Below, piece by piece: positions 48,565 through 56,597 of a stretch of 64,000 nucleotides of DNA. The notes beneath the pieces were generated by a model. That model did no database searches. It was not told the origin of the DNA and was given only the letters and a program-made list of their open reading frames with translations. The translations under genes were made by a program, and so were the position numbers. How positions within the stretch are numbered: position 1 is the stretch's first letter; each line of letters begins with the position of its first letter. The DNA lies in the NCBI GenBank assembly GCA_902536765.1, contig CACAYM010000001.1, forward strand, positions 186,001 to 250,000, written 5' to 3'. Source of the stretch: an uncultured Pelagibacteraceae bacterium. Lineage in GTDB: Bacteria; Pseudomonadota; Alphaproteobacteria; Pelagibacterales; Pelagibacteraceae.

Positions 48565-49875
48565 TTAAGCTACAGCAAAACTTATTGCACTAAGAACTGC
48601 AATAACCCATATAGCAGGAGAAGTCGTTGAAAATTTACCTGTGAATACTTTTATTAAAGCATAAGAAATAAAAGCTAACGCTATGCCATTGCTTATACTA
48701 TATGTTAAAGGCATTGCTATCATGGCAAGTACAGCAGGAGCTGACTCTGCAATGTCATCCCATTCTATATCAGTAATATTTCTCACAAATAAAACAGCTA
48801 CATATAATAAAGCTGCTCCGTCGATTTCTTTTGGTAAACTTGTTGCAAGAGGTGCAAAAAATAAACATGCAAGAAACAAAAGACCAATTACTAAAGATGT
48901 CATTCCAGTTCTGCCTCCAGCTTTCACACCAGCTCCTGACTCAACATAACTTGTAACGGTTGTAGTTCCCATTAATGCTCCAGCAACAGTACCGACACTA
49001 TCAGACATCATTGCTTTATTAATATCTTGAACTCTACCTTTGTTATCAACTTTGCCTGCAACGTTAGCGACTGATGTTAAAGTTCCAGCAGTGTCGAAAA
49101 AATCTATAAACAATAATGTGAACACTACTGTTGACATACTCGCAGTTAAAGCTGCTGATAAATCAAATTCAAAAAGATAAGTCATTGGTGGTATACTTCC
49201 CACAACTCCATTAAATTTTGCTAATCCACTTACCCAAGCAATAATACTGAAAGCAATTATTCCAATTATTATATTTCCTTTAATGTTAAGTTTTTCCATG
49301 ACAATAATTGCTACAAATGTAAGACATCCTAGAATAACTAACGGATTTTTTATATCTCCTAAAGTTACGAGCGTAACTGGGTGATCTCCAACTACCCCCA
49401 TAATTTCTAATCCTATAATTGCTAAAAATAATCCAATACCTGCGCCTATTCCTAGTTTTAAGCTTTTAGGTATTGAATTAATTAGCCATGATCTTACTGG
49501 CGTTAAAGATATAATTAAAAACAAAACACCCGCAACTAATACTGCCCCCAGAGCTTCTTGCGGTGTATAACCCATTCCCGCAACAACTCCAAAAGCAACA
49601 AAAGCGTTTATTCCCATTCCTGGAGCTAAACCTATTGGCCAAGTCTTTCCGTAAAAAGCCATAATGAAACAAGCTAAAGCAGTAGCTAATATCGTGGCTG
49701 TGAAAACAGCACCAAAGTCAAAAAAACCTTTTTCTGGCCCTGCGAATTCTCCAGATAAAATAAAAGGGTTTAAAAACATTATGTATGCCATAGTTAGGAA
49801 AGTAGTAACTCCAGCAATAACTTCAGTTTTAAAAGTAGTTTTATGTTTTTTATAATTAAAATATTTATCTAACAT
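48565..49875 (-). CDS. NCS2 purine permease (AzgA/GhxP type)
   Basis: Adenine/guanine/hypoxanthine importer (436 aa, about 12-14 helices). Typical motifs: EVIAGVTTFLTMAYIMFLNP, GLAPGMGINAFVAFGVV (substrate loop), TLLFIDFFDTAGTLTSVAN and TTTVTSYVESGAGVKAGGRTG. The start has GGAGGA 6 bases upstream. A 14-bp palindrome lies in the leader (separate entry), but I see no purine riboswitch. It pairs functionally with the convergent phosphoribosyltransferase. Confidence 0.93.
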   Translation of the reverse strand: MLDKYFNYKKHKTTFKTEVIAGVTTFLTMAYIMFLNPFILSGEFAGPEKGFFDFGAVFTATILATALACFIMAFYGKTWPIGLAPGMGINAFVAFGVVAGMGYTPQEALGAVLVAGVLFLIISLTPVRSWLINSIPKSLKLGIGAGIGLFLAIIGLEIMGVVGDHPVTLVTLGDIKNPLVILGCLTFVAIIVMEKLNIKGNIIIGIIAFSIIAWVSGLAKFNGVVGSIPPMTYLFEFDLSAALTASMSTVVFTLLFIDFFDTAGTLTSVANVAGKVDNKGRVQDINKAMMSDSVGTVAGALMGTTTVTSYVESGAGVKAGGRTGMTSLVIGLLFLACLFFAPLATSLPKEIDGAALLYVAVLFVRNITDIEWDDIAESAPAVLAMIAMPLTYSISNGIALAFISYALIKVFTGKFSTTSPAIWVIAVLSAISFAVA

Positions 49876-49924
49876 TGAGTTCCTCCAATTAATTATAATA
49901 ATAAACCATTCTTCAAAACAAATC

Positions 49925-49938
49925 CTTTCAATTGAAAG
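49925..49938. promoter_or_regulatory. 14-bp perfect palindrome upstream of the purine permease
   Basis: CTTTCAATTGAAAG is a perfect 14-bp palindrome 50 bases ahead of the permease ATG, in the 128-base divergent gap with a small lipoprotein gene. A minus-strand TTGACA (complement of 49995-50000) lies upstream of it, with weak AT-rich -10 candidates near 49972-49980, so the palindrome would sit in the permease leader. It may be an operator or a small hairpin; in AT-rich DNA chance is possible. Confidence 0.35.
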
Positions 49939-50003
49939 CTTTATTCACAATTTTCAACTTAGAATTTAATTTTTTATTAAAACAAATCTGATAATGTCAA
50001 ATA

Positions 50004-50309
50004 GTGCGCTCATTAATACCAGTTTTAATTTGTTTTTTGTTTTTAACTAAGTTGACTAGTTGTCAGACTGTTAAGGACAAAACAGATGAAATCGTAAAAA
50101 AAGAAAATGAGAAATTAAGTCAATTTATTGGTCAACCTGTCTCAGAATTAAAAATAGTTATGGGTATGCCTGATAATGAGGAAAAGTCTAATACAGCTTC
50201 TAAGATTCTTGTATATAAAACAAAAAAATATGGAATTCCATGCGAGAGAAAATTTGAAATTAGCAGCGAGGATATGGTGATTGGGTTTGTATCTAAAGGG
50301 TGTTTTTAA
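50004..50309 (+). CDS. Small lipoprotein of unknown function
   Basis: The 101-aa product starts at GTG (MRSLIPVLICFLFLTKLTSC in translation), a lipoprotein signal with lipobox LTSC. The mature part is about 80 residues with IGQPVSELKIVMGMPDNEE, which resembles the short SmpA/OmlA-like folded lipoproteins, and two later cysteines (IPCERKF, SKGCF) that could form a disulfide. I do not recognise a specific family. Divergent from the permease and convergent with hsp20. Confidence 0.7.
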   Translation: MRSLIPVLICFLFLTKLTSCQTVKDKTDEIVKKENEKLSQFIGQPVSELKIVMGMPDNEEKSNTASKILVYKTKKYGIPCERKFEISSEDMVIGFVSKGCF

Positions 50310-50332
50310 CTTGTGGGGATAATCCCCACAAG
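50310..50332. terminator. Strong hairpin between the lipoprotein gene and hsp20
   Basis: CTTGTGGGG / CCCCACAAG is a 9-bp perfect stem with a 5-nt loop lying between two convergent stops (50309 and 50345). Its GC content stands out in this AT-rich region. Neither side has a proper U-tract, so it is not a standard intrinsic terminator; it may protect mRNA 3' ends or pause polymerase. Confidence 0.45.
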
Positions 50333-50344
50333 CAAGGTTAATAC

Positions 50345-50791
50345 TTATTTAATTTCAATAAGTTTTTTCTTTTTGTAATCTGGCACAATTCTTTCACAAG
50401 CAATTGTCAAAAGACCATCTTTTAGCTCAGCACCATTCACCTTTACATCATCAGCAATTGTAAATGATCTAGCAAATTGTCTTTGTGAAATTCCTTTATG
50501 AATAATTTCACCATTTTCATTTTGATTATCCGATTTATTAACTTGTTTAGTTCTTACAGTTAATAAATTATCTTCAAACTCCACTTCGACATCTTTTTTC
50601 GAAAAACCTGCTAAGGCTACTTCAATTGAGTATTTATCCTTTCCTGTTTTTCTAATATTGTAGGGCGGGTAATTAGATTGCATTGTCAAACTACCGTTTC
50701 CTAACATGTTCTCAAATTGATCAAACATGTCGTCAAAACCAATTGAGAATGGTCTTAGTGAGTTAAATATAGATAGATCCTTACTTGTCAT
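50345..50791 (-). CDS. Small heat shock protein (Hsp20/IbpA family)
   Basis: ATP-independent holdase chaperone. The 148-aa product starts MTSKDLSIFNSLRPFSIGFDDMFD and has an alpha-crystallin domain: YNIRKTGKDKYSIEVALAGF, VEFEDNLLTV, then ISQRQFARSFTIADDVKV and LKDGLLTIACE. I chose ATG at 50791 because AAAGGAGG lies just upstream; 13 extra residues in the longer frame are leader sequence. A sigma32-like promoter and a ROSE-like thermometer precede it. Confidence 0.93.
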   Translation of the reverse strand: MTSKDLSIFNSLRPFSIGFDDMFDQFENMLGNGSLTMQSNYPPYNIRKTGKDKYSIEVALAGFSKKDVEVEFEDNLLTVRTKQVNKSDNQNENGEIIHKGISQRQFARSFTIADDVKVNGAELKDGLLTIACERIVPDYKKKKLIEIK

Positions 50792-50795
50792 TTTT

Positions 50796-50846
50796 CCTCC
50801 TTTGTTAGCAAGGTTTATTACAAGTCCCAATAAGGCAACTTGTAAA
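50796..50846 (-). ncRNA. Candidate ROSE-like RNA thermometer of hsp20
   Basis: In the minus-strand leader, CCTTGCT (complement of 50807-50813) can pair with the Shine-Dalgarno AGGAGG (complement of 50796-50801) across a 5-nt loop, leaving one bulged G. This is the UUGCU-versus-AGGA arrangement that defines ROSE elements of alpha- and gammaproteobacterial small heat-shock genes. A second hairpin with an 8-bp stem TTACAAGT / ACTTGTAA (50818-50845) lies just upstream. The predicted transcript start is at its 5' edge. Melting would expose the ribosome site on warming. Confidence 0.68.
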
Positions 50847-50849
50847 CTT

Positions 50850-50878
50850 TATGTAGGTATTAATTAAAATCTTTCAAG
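50850..50878 (-). promoter_or_regulatory. Heat-shock (sigma32-type) promoter of hsp20
   Basis: On the minus strand CTTGAAA (complement of 50872-50878) is followed after exactly 14 bases by CCTACATA (complement of 50850-50857), close to the RpoH pattern CTTGAA-N13-15-CCCATnT. The same CTTGAAA-14-base layout occurs before groES. Transcription would start near 50843, just at the thermometer. Confidence 0.65.
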
Positions 50879-50884
50879 TATGGA

Positions 50885-52969
50885 CTAAATTTTTTCTGCT
50901 ATTTTTAAAATAAATGCATAGTCAAACGCAATTTCTTCAATAGCACCATCTCTGCCTGACTTACCTCCGTGGCCTGCATTCATTTCAGTCTTAAGTAATA
51001 AAAGATTGTTATCAGTTTTATAATCTCTAAGTTTAGCTGTAAACTTTGCTGGTTCATCAAATAAAACTCTATTATCGCTTAAACTTGTTGTAATTAAAAT
51101 ATTTGGGTAATCCATTTTTTTTATATTGTTATACGGCGCATAAGAATAAATATAATCAAAGTGATCTTTATTATCTTTTGCGTTTCCAAATTCGTCAAAT
51201 TCTCCAATTGTTAATGGTAAAGAATGATCTAGGTTGGTTGTTAGACTGTCAACAAATGGAACAGCCATAATCATCCCTAAAAATAAATCTGGAGCCTTGT
51301 TAACAACTGCGCCCATCAGTAATCCTCCAGCTGAACCACCCATTCCTATAATCTTACCCTTTGAAGTATATTTTTTTTCTATCAAAAATTTTGCAGCAGC
51401 AATGTAATCATTAAAGGTATTTTTCTTATTAAGAAGTTTTCCCTCTTTCCACCACTTCATTCCTCTTTCCATTCCCCCTCGTATATGAGCGGTTACCCAA
51501 ATTATATTTCTATTAATTAGACTTAATCTTGTAGAAGAAAATGATGGAGACATTGAAGCACCATAAGAACCATATCCATATAAAAGAAGATTTGCAGATC
51601 CATCCAAAGGAGTATCTTTGTGCCTAGTTATTGTTAAAGGTACTTTTCTTCCATCATCAGAATTACATTCAATTCTTTGTACTATATAGTTTTTTGGATC
51701 ATGTCCTGTTGGAATAACTTGTTCCTTTACTAATTTTTTTTCTTTAGTCTTTAAGTTATATAAATAGGTCCTCGCTTGGGTTTTTGGAGTAGAATATGAA
51801 ATATAAATTAGATCAGTATTTCTATCTTTTTGTGTATGTGAAATGCTACCATCATAAACTTCTTCATCAGTAAAAATAAGCTCTTCCTCCTTATTTGAAT
51901 TGATGTCTCTTACAAAGATTTTATCTAAAGCGTTATTAAGTTCAGATCTAATAATCCAATTTTTTAAAAATGTTAGTCCACCAATCATTGTTTCATTTTT
52001 AGCTGGGATAAATACTTCCCATTTAGATGCCTCGATATCTCTCGATCTTTCTATTTTGAAATCTTCTGCACCTTTGTTGGTGTGAATATAAAAATAACCA
52101 TCCCAAGAACTTACGCTATATATAATTCCTTTTTCCCTTTTTCTTACTATTTTTGGTTTAGGTAAATTCTCATTACTTTTAAAATAGTATTTCTCAGAGG
52201 TATTATGATCAGAGGAATTAATAAAATAGTATTTTTCATCTGCACTAATACCAATGCTTACAGTAAATGCAGGGGTTCTTTCCTCAAAGATCAATAGATC
52301 TTCTTTGATTGATTTACCAATTTCATGCCTGAAAATTTTTTTAGGTCTGTGATTTTCATCAAGCTTAGAATAAAAAATAAATCTGTCATCTAAACTAAAC
52401 AAGATAGAACCTGAGGTATTTTCAATTTTATCTGTAATAATCTCATTTGTCTTAATATCTCTTACATGAATAGTGAAATACTCAGAACCTTTCAAATCTA
52501 ATGAATACGCTAAATATTTATCGTTGTAGCTTACTTCTAAATCACCAACCCCAAAATACTCAGTTTTAAGTTTTTCTTTTTCTTTATCTCCATTCCAAAT
52601 TTCCTCAATATTATTAGAACCAATTTTTTTTCTTAATTTAATTGAATAATTTCCTTTTGTTGTTGTTTTAGTCCAATATTCATAATTTTTATCCTTGAAC
52701 GGCAAAGACTCATCATCTAATTTAATTCTTCCCTTGATTTCATCAAAAAGTTTTTTTTGATATTCTTTCGTATCCTTTAAATTCTCCTCTGTATAATTAT
52801 TTTCATCTTCTAGATATTTTCTTACCTCTGGTAAGAGTTTAGAGTTGTCTTTTAAAACCTCTAAAATATTATTTTGATGTATCCAGCTATAATTATCTTC
52901 CCATGTCACATTGTGACAAGATTTTAGTTCTGGTTTTTTCTCAAGTTGTGGTATTTTCATTTTTAACAT
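50885..52969 (-). CDS. ptrB: Prolyl oligopeptidase family serine peptidase (oligopeptidase B-like)
   Basis: The 694-aa peptidase has an N-terminal beta-propeller (about 70-400) and a C-terminal alpha/beta-hydrolase domain. The triad is visible: Ser in GMGGSAGGLLMGAV, Asp in TSLSDNRVLFDEP, His in MNAGHGGKSGR. IRGGMERGMKWWKEGKLLNKKNTF is the usual family block, shown here in part. It resembles oligopeptidase B (cuts after Arg/Lys). No signal peptide, so cytoplasmic. ATG at 52969 or 52960 are both possible starts. It is divergent from the J-domain gene with a 7-base gap. Confidence 0.88.
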   Translation of the reverse strand: MLKMKIPQLEKKPELKSCHNVTWEDNYSWIHQNNILEVLKDNSKLLPEVRKYLEDENNYTEENLKDTKEYQKKLFDEIKGRIKLDDESLPFKDKNYEYWTKTTTKGNYSIKLRKKIGSNNIEEIWNGDKEKEKLKTEYFGVGDLEVSYNDKYLAYSLDLKGSEYFTIHVRDIKTNEIITDKIENTSGSILFSLDDRFIFYSKLDENHRPKKIFRHEIGKSIKEDLLIFEERTPAFTVSIGISADEKYYFINSSDHNTSEKYYFKSNENLPKPKIVRKREKGIIYSVSSWDGYFYIHTNKGAEDFKIERSRDIEASKWEVFIPAKNETMIGGLTFLKNWIIRSELNNALDKIFVRDINSNKEEELIFTDEEVYDGSISHTQKDRNTDLIYISYSTPKTQARTYLYNLKTKEKKLVKEQVIPTGHDPKNYIVQRIECNSDDGRKVPLTITRHKDTPLDGSANLLLYGYGSYGASMSPSFSSTRLSLINRNIIWVTAHIRGGMERGMKWWKEGKLLNKKNTFNDYIAAAKFLIEKKYTSKGKIIGMGGSAGGLLMGAVVNKAPDLFLGMIMAVPFVDSLTTNLDHSLPLTIGEFDEFGNAKDNKDHFDYIYSYAPYNNIKKMDYPNILITTSLSDNRVLFDEPAKFTAKLRDYKTDNNLLLLKTEMNAGHGGKSGRDGAIEEIAFDYAFILKIAEKI

Positions 52970-52976
52970 CTATTAC

Positions 52977-53486
52977 ATGAATATTTTTTTCTTAACACTA
53001 ATTATTTTTGTCCTAGTCTATTTATTACTAAATTGGTTTGTAAAGACATCAAGTGCTAAAATTTCTAAAGGAATTAGAACTTTTACTATTATTTTATCTA
53101 TAGTTCTTGCTGTGATAATGGCCTTTGCTGGAAGGTATATATTTTCTTTACCATTTTTACTTATGATTTTGCCATTAATAAAGACCAAAGCTGGTTTGAC
53201 CTTACTTCAACTAGTAAGAATTTGGGGCCTACTAAGATTCTTAAAAAATTCAGGAAGGTTTAATTTTAATAATATGGGATCAGCAGCTAATACCCAGTCT
53301 ATATCATTAGATGAGGCTTACAAAATACTAAATTTAAATCCAAAAAAAAAGTATTCTAAAGAAGAAGTTATGAAATCCTATAAAAATATTATGAAAAAAA
53401 TTCACCCAGATGTAAGTCCCGATTTATCTAGATTAGCAGCAATAGTAAATGAGGCTAAGGAAATAGTTTTGAAAGATGTTAGTTAA
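52977..53486 (+). CDS. Membrane-anchored J-domain protein
   Basis: The 169-aa protein has two or three N-terminal membrane helices (about 3-20, 35-55, 58-75) and a C-terminal J domain (about 112-169) with DEAYKILNLNPKKKYSKEEV and the HPD motif in KKIHPDVSPDLS. This topology resembles mitochondrial TIM14/Pam18 relatives, common in alphaproteobacteria. It should stimulate DnaK at the membrane. It overlaps the GT9 gene convergently by 8 bases. Confidence 0.85.
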   Translation: MNIFFLTLIIFVLVYLLLNWFVKTSSAKISKGIRTFTIILSIVLAVIMAFAGRYIFSLPFLLMILPLIKTKAGLTLLQLVRIWGLLRFLKNSGRFNFNNMGSAANTQSISLDEAYKILNLNPKKKYSKEEVMKSYKNIMKKIHPDVSPDLSRLAAIVNEAKEIVLKDVS

Positions 53487-54444
53487 TTAATTCATTAAAT
53501 TTATAAAATATCTTTTTTGGATCAATTTTCTCTTTACCTAAAGTATCATGTTTGACTGTAACCTCCCCGTCAGGAATTATTGGAAACATTTTTGAACTAT
53601 AACTCCCATATAGCAAAGGTGTATCTGCCATTAATACTATAGTTGGTATACCAATTGCAGCGGATAAATGACTAAAGCTAGAGTCATTACAAACTGCTAC
53701 ATCGCAATTAGCAATTATAGGCAAGATTTGAAACAAACTCATTTTATCTAAAGTTAAACATTTAGAATTATATTTTGAATTCAATATTTCCTTCAGAATA
53801 ATTTGCTCTTTGTCATTAGTTCCTGTGGCTAAAAAAAATCTACAATTATGTTTATTTTCACACATTTCCATAAATCTCAAAAATATTTTTGATGGTATTC
53901 TTTTAGTATTTCCAGACCCCCCTATACCCAATATTATATTTTTTTCACTCTTTGTTATTTTTAATTTGATTCCTGTTTCAGAAATACTTTTTTTATCTAA
54001 GTTGATTACGGGTTCACTTTTTACAGTTTCACCAATAGAATTTTTTAGAAAATTTTGTGCTGCTAAAATAATATGCTGGTTTTTTTTTTTAAACAATGGA
54101 TATTGATGTATCTCTTTGATAGATGCCAATTTACATATTAACTTGTATCTTAAAGACGAATTAAAAATAAATACTTTTTCAAAATTATATTTTTTTAATT
54201 GATTTGCTAAACTGATTGATCCAAAAATACCATCATGTGTTCCTTTTTTATTCTTATTAGTTCTGTCTAAATTTATAATTTCTCCAATATATTTGTTATC
54301 CCTCAAAATTTCTGAGGCTTTAGAGTTTTCTTTAACTAGAATGTCAACTTTTGTATTATATTTTTTCGATATCGCTTCTATAAAAGGTAAATATATTATC
54401 ATATCACCAATACCCATTCTGTTTTGAATAGCTAGAATTTTCAT
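53479..54444 (-). CDS. Glycosyltransferase family 9 (heptosyltransferase-like)
   Basis: ADP-heptose or other sugar transferase of the LPS-core type. The 321 aa show LAIQNRMGIGDMIIYLPFI at the start, IILGIGGSGNTKRIP, and the C-terminal donor-site block CDVAVCNDSSFSHLSAAIGIPTIVLM, which corresponds to the DSG/S-x3-H-x-A-x4-P-x-V/I pattern. The acceptor is unknown and no other LPS genes are adjacent. Confidence 0.86.
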   Translation of the reverse strand: MKILAIQNRMGIGDMIIYLPFIEAISKKYNTKVDILVKENSKASEILRDNKYIGEIINLDRTNKNKKGTHDGIFGSISLANQLKKYNFEKVFIFNSSLRYKLICKLASIKEIHQYPLFKKKNQHIILAAQNFLKNSIGETVKSEPVINLDKKSISETGIKLKITKSEKNIILGIGGSGNTKRIPSKIFLRFMEMCENKHNCRFFLATGTNDKEQIILKEILNSKYNSKCLTLDKMSLFQILPIIANCDVAVCNDSSFSHLSAAIGIPTIVLMADTPLLYGSYSSKMFPIIPDGEVTVKHDTLGKEKIDPKKIFYKFNELIN

Positions 54445-54491
54445 TTTTTTATCAACTTTACTAAAATTTTATTTTTATATAAGTTTTTATT

Positions 54492-55376
54492 ATGAGTAAA
54501 ATTAATGGCATTTATGCGGCCTCGGTATCTGTGTTAGATAAAGAATTGAATCTAAATGTAGATAAAACAATTAAACATGCAGAAAATTTAATATTACAAG
54601 GCTGTCATGGAGTTGTGATTTTTGGTAGCACGGGACAAGCTCAATTAATTTCTGTTTCAGAAAAAATTAAATTAATTGAGAAACTTTCAAAAAATAAATT
54701 TAAAAATAATTTTATAATTGGCACTGGTTTTAATTCACTTAAAGAAACTATTTCATTTCTTAATGTATGTAAAAATTTTAATTTTGAGAATTTTCTTATA
54801 ATGCCACCAGCGTATTACGTTTATGCAGATAATGATGCGATTAAATTTTACTCTGAGATAATCAAAATTCACCCATGGTGTAAAATCGTTTTATATAATT
54901 TTGAAAAATTATGTGGATATAAATTTTCAGTAGAATGTGTTGAGGAGCTTGTAAAAATTTACCCAGATCAAATCATAGGAGTTAAAGACAGCACATATAA
55001 TTTGTACAAAAACTTAAAATTAAAAAATTTTTCTATCTTACCTGGCTCAGAAACAAAATTATTAAATGGTCTAGAATTGGGATGTTCAGGAATAATTACT
55101 GCAACCTGCAATGTTACAGCAGAATTATCAAGAAATGTTTATGATAACTTTATTAATAAAATAGATCAAACTAATAACCAAAAATTATGTAATGTACGTG
55201 AGGAATTTGATAAATATAATTTAATATCTAGTATCCACACAATTTTATCAATTTCAGATAATTCTTATACTAATTTATTGCCGCCACTCTCGTTATTAAA
55301 TCAAGATAGCAAAAAAAAATTACTTGATGAATTAGCCAAATTAGATTTTAATTATAACTTTTTAAAGGTAGCTTAA
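54492..55376 (+). CDS. DapA/N-acetylneuraminate-lyase family aldolase
   Basis: Schiff-base class I aldolase of the dihydrodipicolinate synthase superfamily (294 aa). The Lys of the Schiff base is in IIGVKDSTYN, the Tyr in KIVLYNFEK; the substrate-carboxylate loop reads FGSTGQAQL, in place of the DapA GTTGE. This change, and the divergence elsewhere, suggests it is not the housekeeping DapA but a relative acting on another 2-oxo acid. Two bases separate it from cfa. Substrate unknown. Confidence 0.8.
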   Translation: MSKINGIYAASVSVLDKELNLNVDKTIKHAENLILQGCHGVVIFGSTGQAQLISVSEKIKLIEKLSKNKFKNNFIIGTGFNSLKETISFLNVCKNFNFENFLIMPPAYYVYADNDAIKFYSEIIKIHPWCKIVLYNFEKLCGYKFSVECVEELVKIYPDQIIGVKDSTYNLYKNLKLKNFSILPGSETKLLNGLELGCSGIITATCNVTAELSRNVYDNFINKIDQTNNQKLCNVREEFDKYNLISSIHTILSISDNSYTNLLPPLSLLNQDSKKKLLDELAKLDFNYNFLKVA

Positions 55377-55377
55377 A

Positions 55378-56571
55378 ATGAAACTAGCAAAGTTCTTAAA
55401 TAGCTTATTTATTAAAAATGGATTTATTTTAATCGATGCTGATAGCAACAAGTATAAGATTGGAAATCCTAAAAAAGAAAATCCAATTACTCTTAGACTT
55501 TTAGATAGAAGTTTACATTCAAAATTACTTTTTCATCCAGATCTTTATTTTGGAGAAGCTTATTCAAATGGATCAATTGTTATTGAAAATGGATCATTAA
55601 CAGACTTTTTAGAAATTGCTTTTGAAAATATCGGAAGGGGTGAGATAAATAATTATGGAATGATAATTAATAAACTCATAGGATTTTATAAAACCCTCAC
55701 AAGTTTCAACTTTATAAAAAAATCGAAAACAAATGTTGCACATCATTATGATATATCTGAAAAACTTTATGATTTATTTTTGGATGAGAAAAGACAATAT
55801 TCTTGCGCGTATTTTAAAGATGAAAAAAATACTTTAGAAGAGGCTCAAAATAATAAGATCGACCATATAATAAAAAAACTTAAATTAGAAAATGATCAAA
55901 GAGTTTTAGACATTGGAAGTGGATGGGGGACATTAGCCTTAGAAATAGCAAAAAAAACCAAATGTTCAGTACTTGGTATTACTCTTTCAGAAAACCAGTT
56001 GCAATATAGCAAACAAAAAGCAAAAGAGATGAACTTAGAAAATCAAGTTGATTTTAGACTTGAAGATTATAGAAATTTAAATGAAAAGTTTGATAGGATA
56101 GTGAGTGTTGGAATGTTTGAACATGTAGGAAAGAAGTTTTATAGAAAATACTTTAATACAGTATCAAAACTACTTTCCGAAGATGGTATTGCATTGATAC
56201 ATACGATCGGATCAATAAATCCACCACGTGATCCACAGCCATGGATAAATAAATATATTTTTCCTGGAGGATATACACCTAGTTTAAGTGAAGTAGCTCT
56301 ACCAATTGAAAAATCTGGATTAATACTTTCTGATATTGAAGTTTTAAGAAAGCATTATGCTCACACCTTAAGACACTGGAAAGAACGATTTCTCAGTAAA
56401 AAAAGTCAGGTTTTAGAAATGTTTGATGAAAAATTTTTTAGAATGTGGGAATTTTATCTTGCAAGTTGTGAAATGTCTTTTAAATGGGGAGACCAGGTTG
56501 TATTTCAATTCCAATTATCTAAAAAATTAGATTCTGTACCGAATACAAGAGACTATATTTATCAACAATAA
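55378..56571 (+). CDS. cfa: Cyclopropane-fatty-acyl-phospholipid synthase family methyltransferase
   Basis: SAM-dependent enzyme that adds a methylene bridge to unsaturated lipid chains. The 397 aa have an N-terminal lipid-binding region and the methyltransferase domain: NVAHHYDISEKLYDLFLDE, RQYSCAYF, VLDIGSGWGTLALEIA, GITLSENQLQYS, VGMFEHVGKKFYRKYF and YIFPGGYTPSLSE. All are Cfa hallmarks. It follows the DapA-like gene by 2 bases. Confidence 0.93.
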   Translation: MKLAKFLNSLFIKNGFILIDADSNKYKIGNPKKENPITLRLLDRSLHSKLLFHPDLYFGEAYSNGSIVIENGSLTDFLEIAFENIGRGEINNYGMIINKLIGFYKTLTSFNFIKKSKTNVAHHYDISEKLYDLFLDEKRQYSCAYFKDEKNTLEEAQNNKIDHIIKKLKLENDQRVLDIGSGWGTLALEIAKKTKCSVLGITLSENQLQYSKQKAKEMNLENQVDFRLEDYRNLNEKFDRIVSVGMFEHVGKKFYRKYFNTVSKLLSEDGIALIHTIGSINPPRDPQPWINKYIFPGGYTPSLSEVALPIEKSGLILSDIEVLRKHYAHTLRHWKERFLSKKSQVLEMFDEKFFRMWEFYLASCEMSFKWGDQVVFQFQLSKKLDSVPNTRDYIYQQ

Positions 56572-56597
56572 ATTGATAAATCTCTAAAACTCACTAA

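Noticed and set aside
49876..50003. Possible purine riboswitch before the AzgA-type permease
   Set aside because: No three-way junction or conserved loop-loop sequences; only a short palindrome is present.
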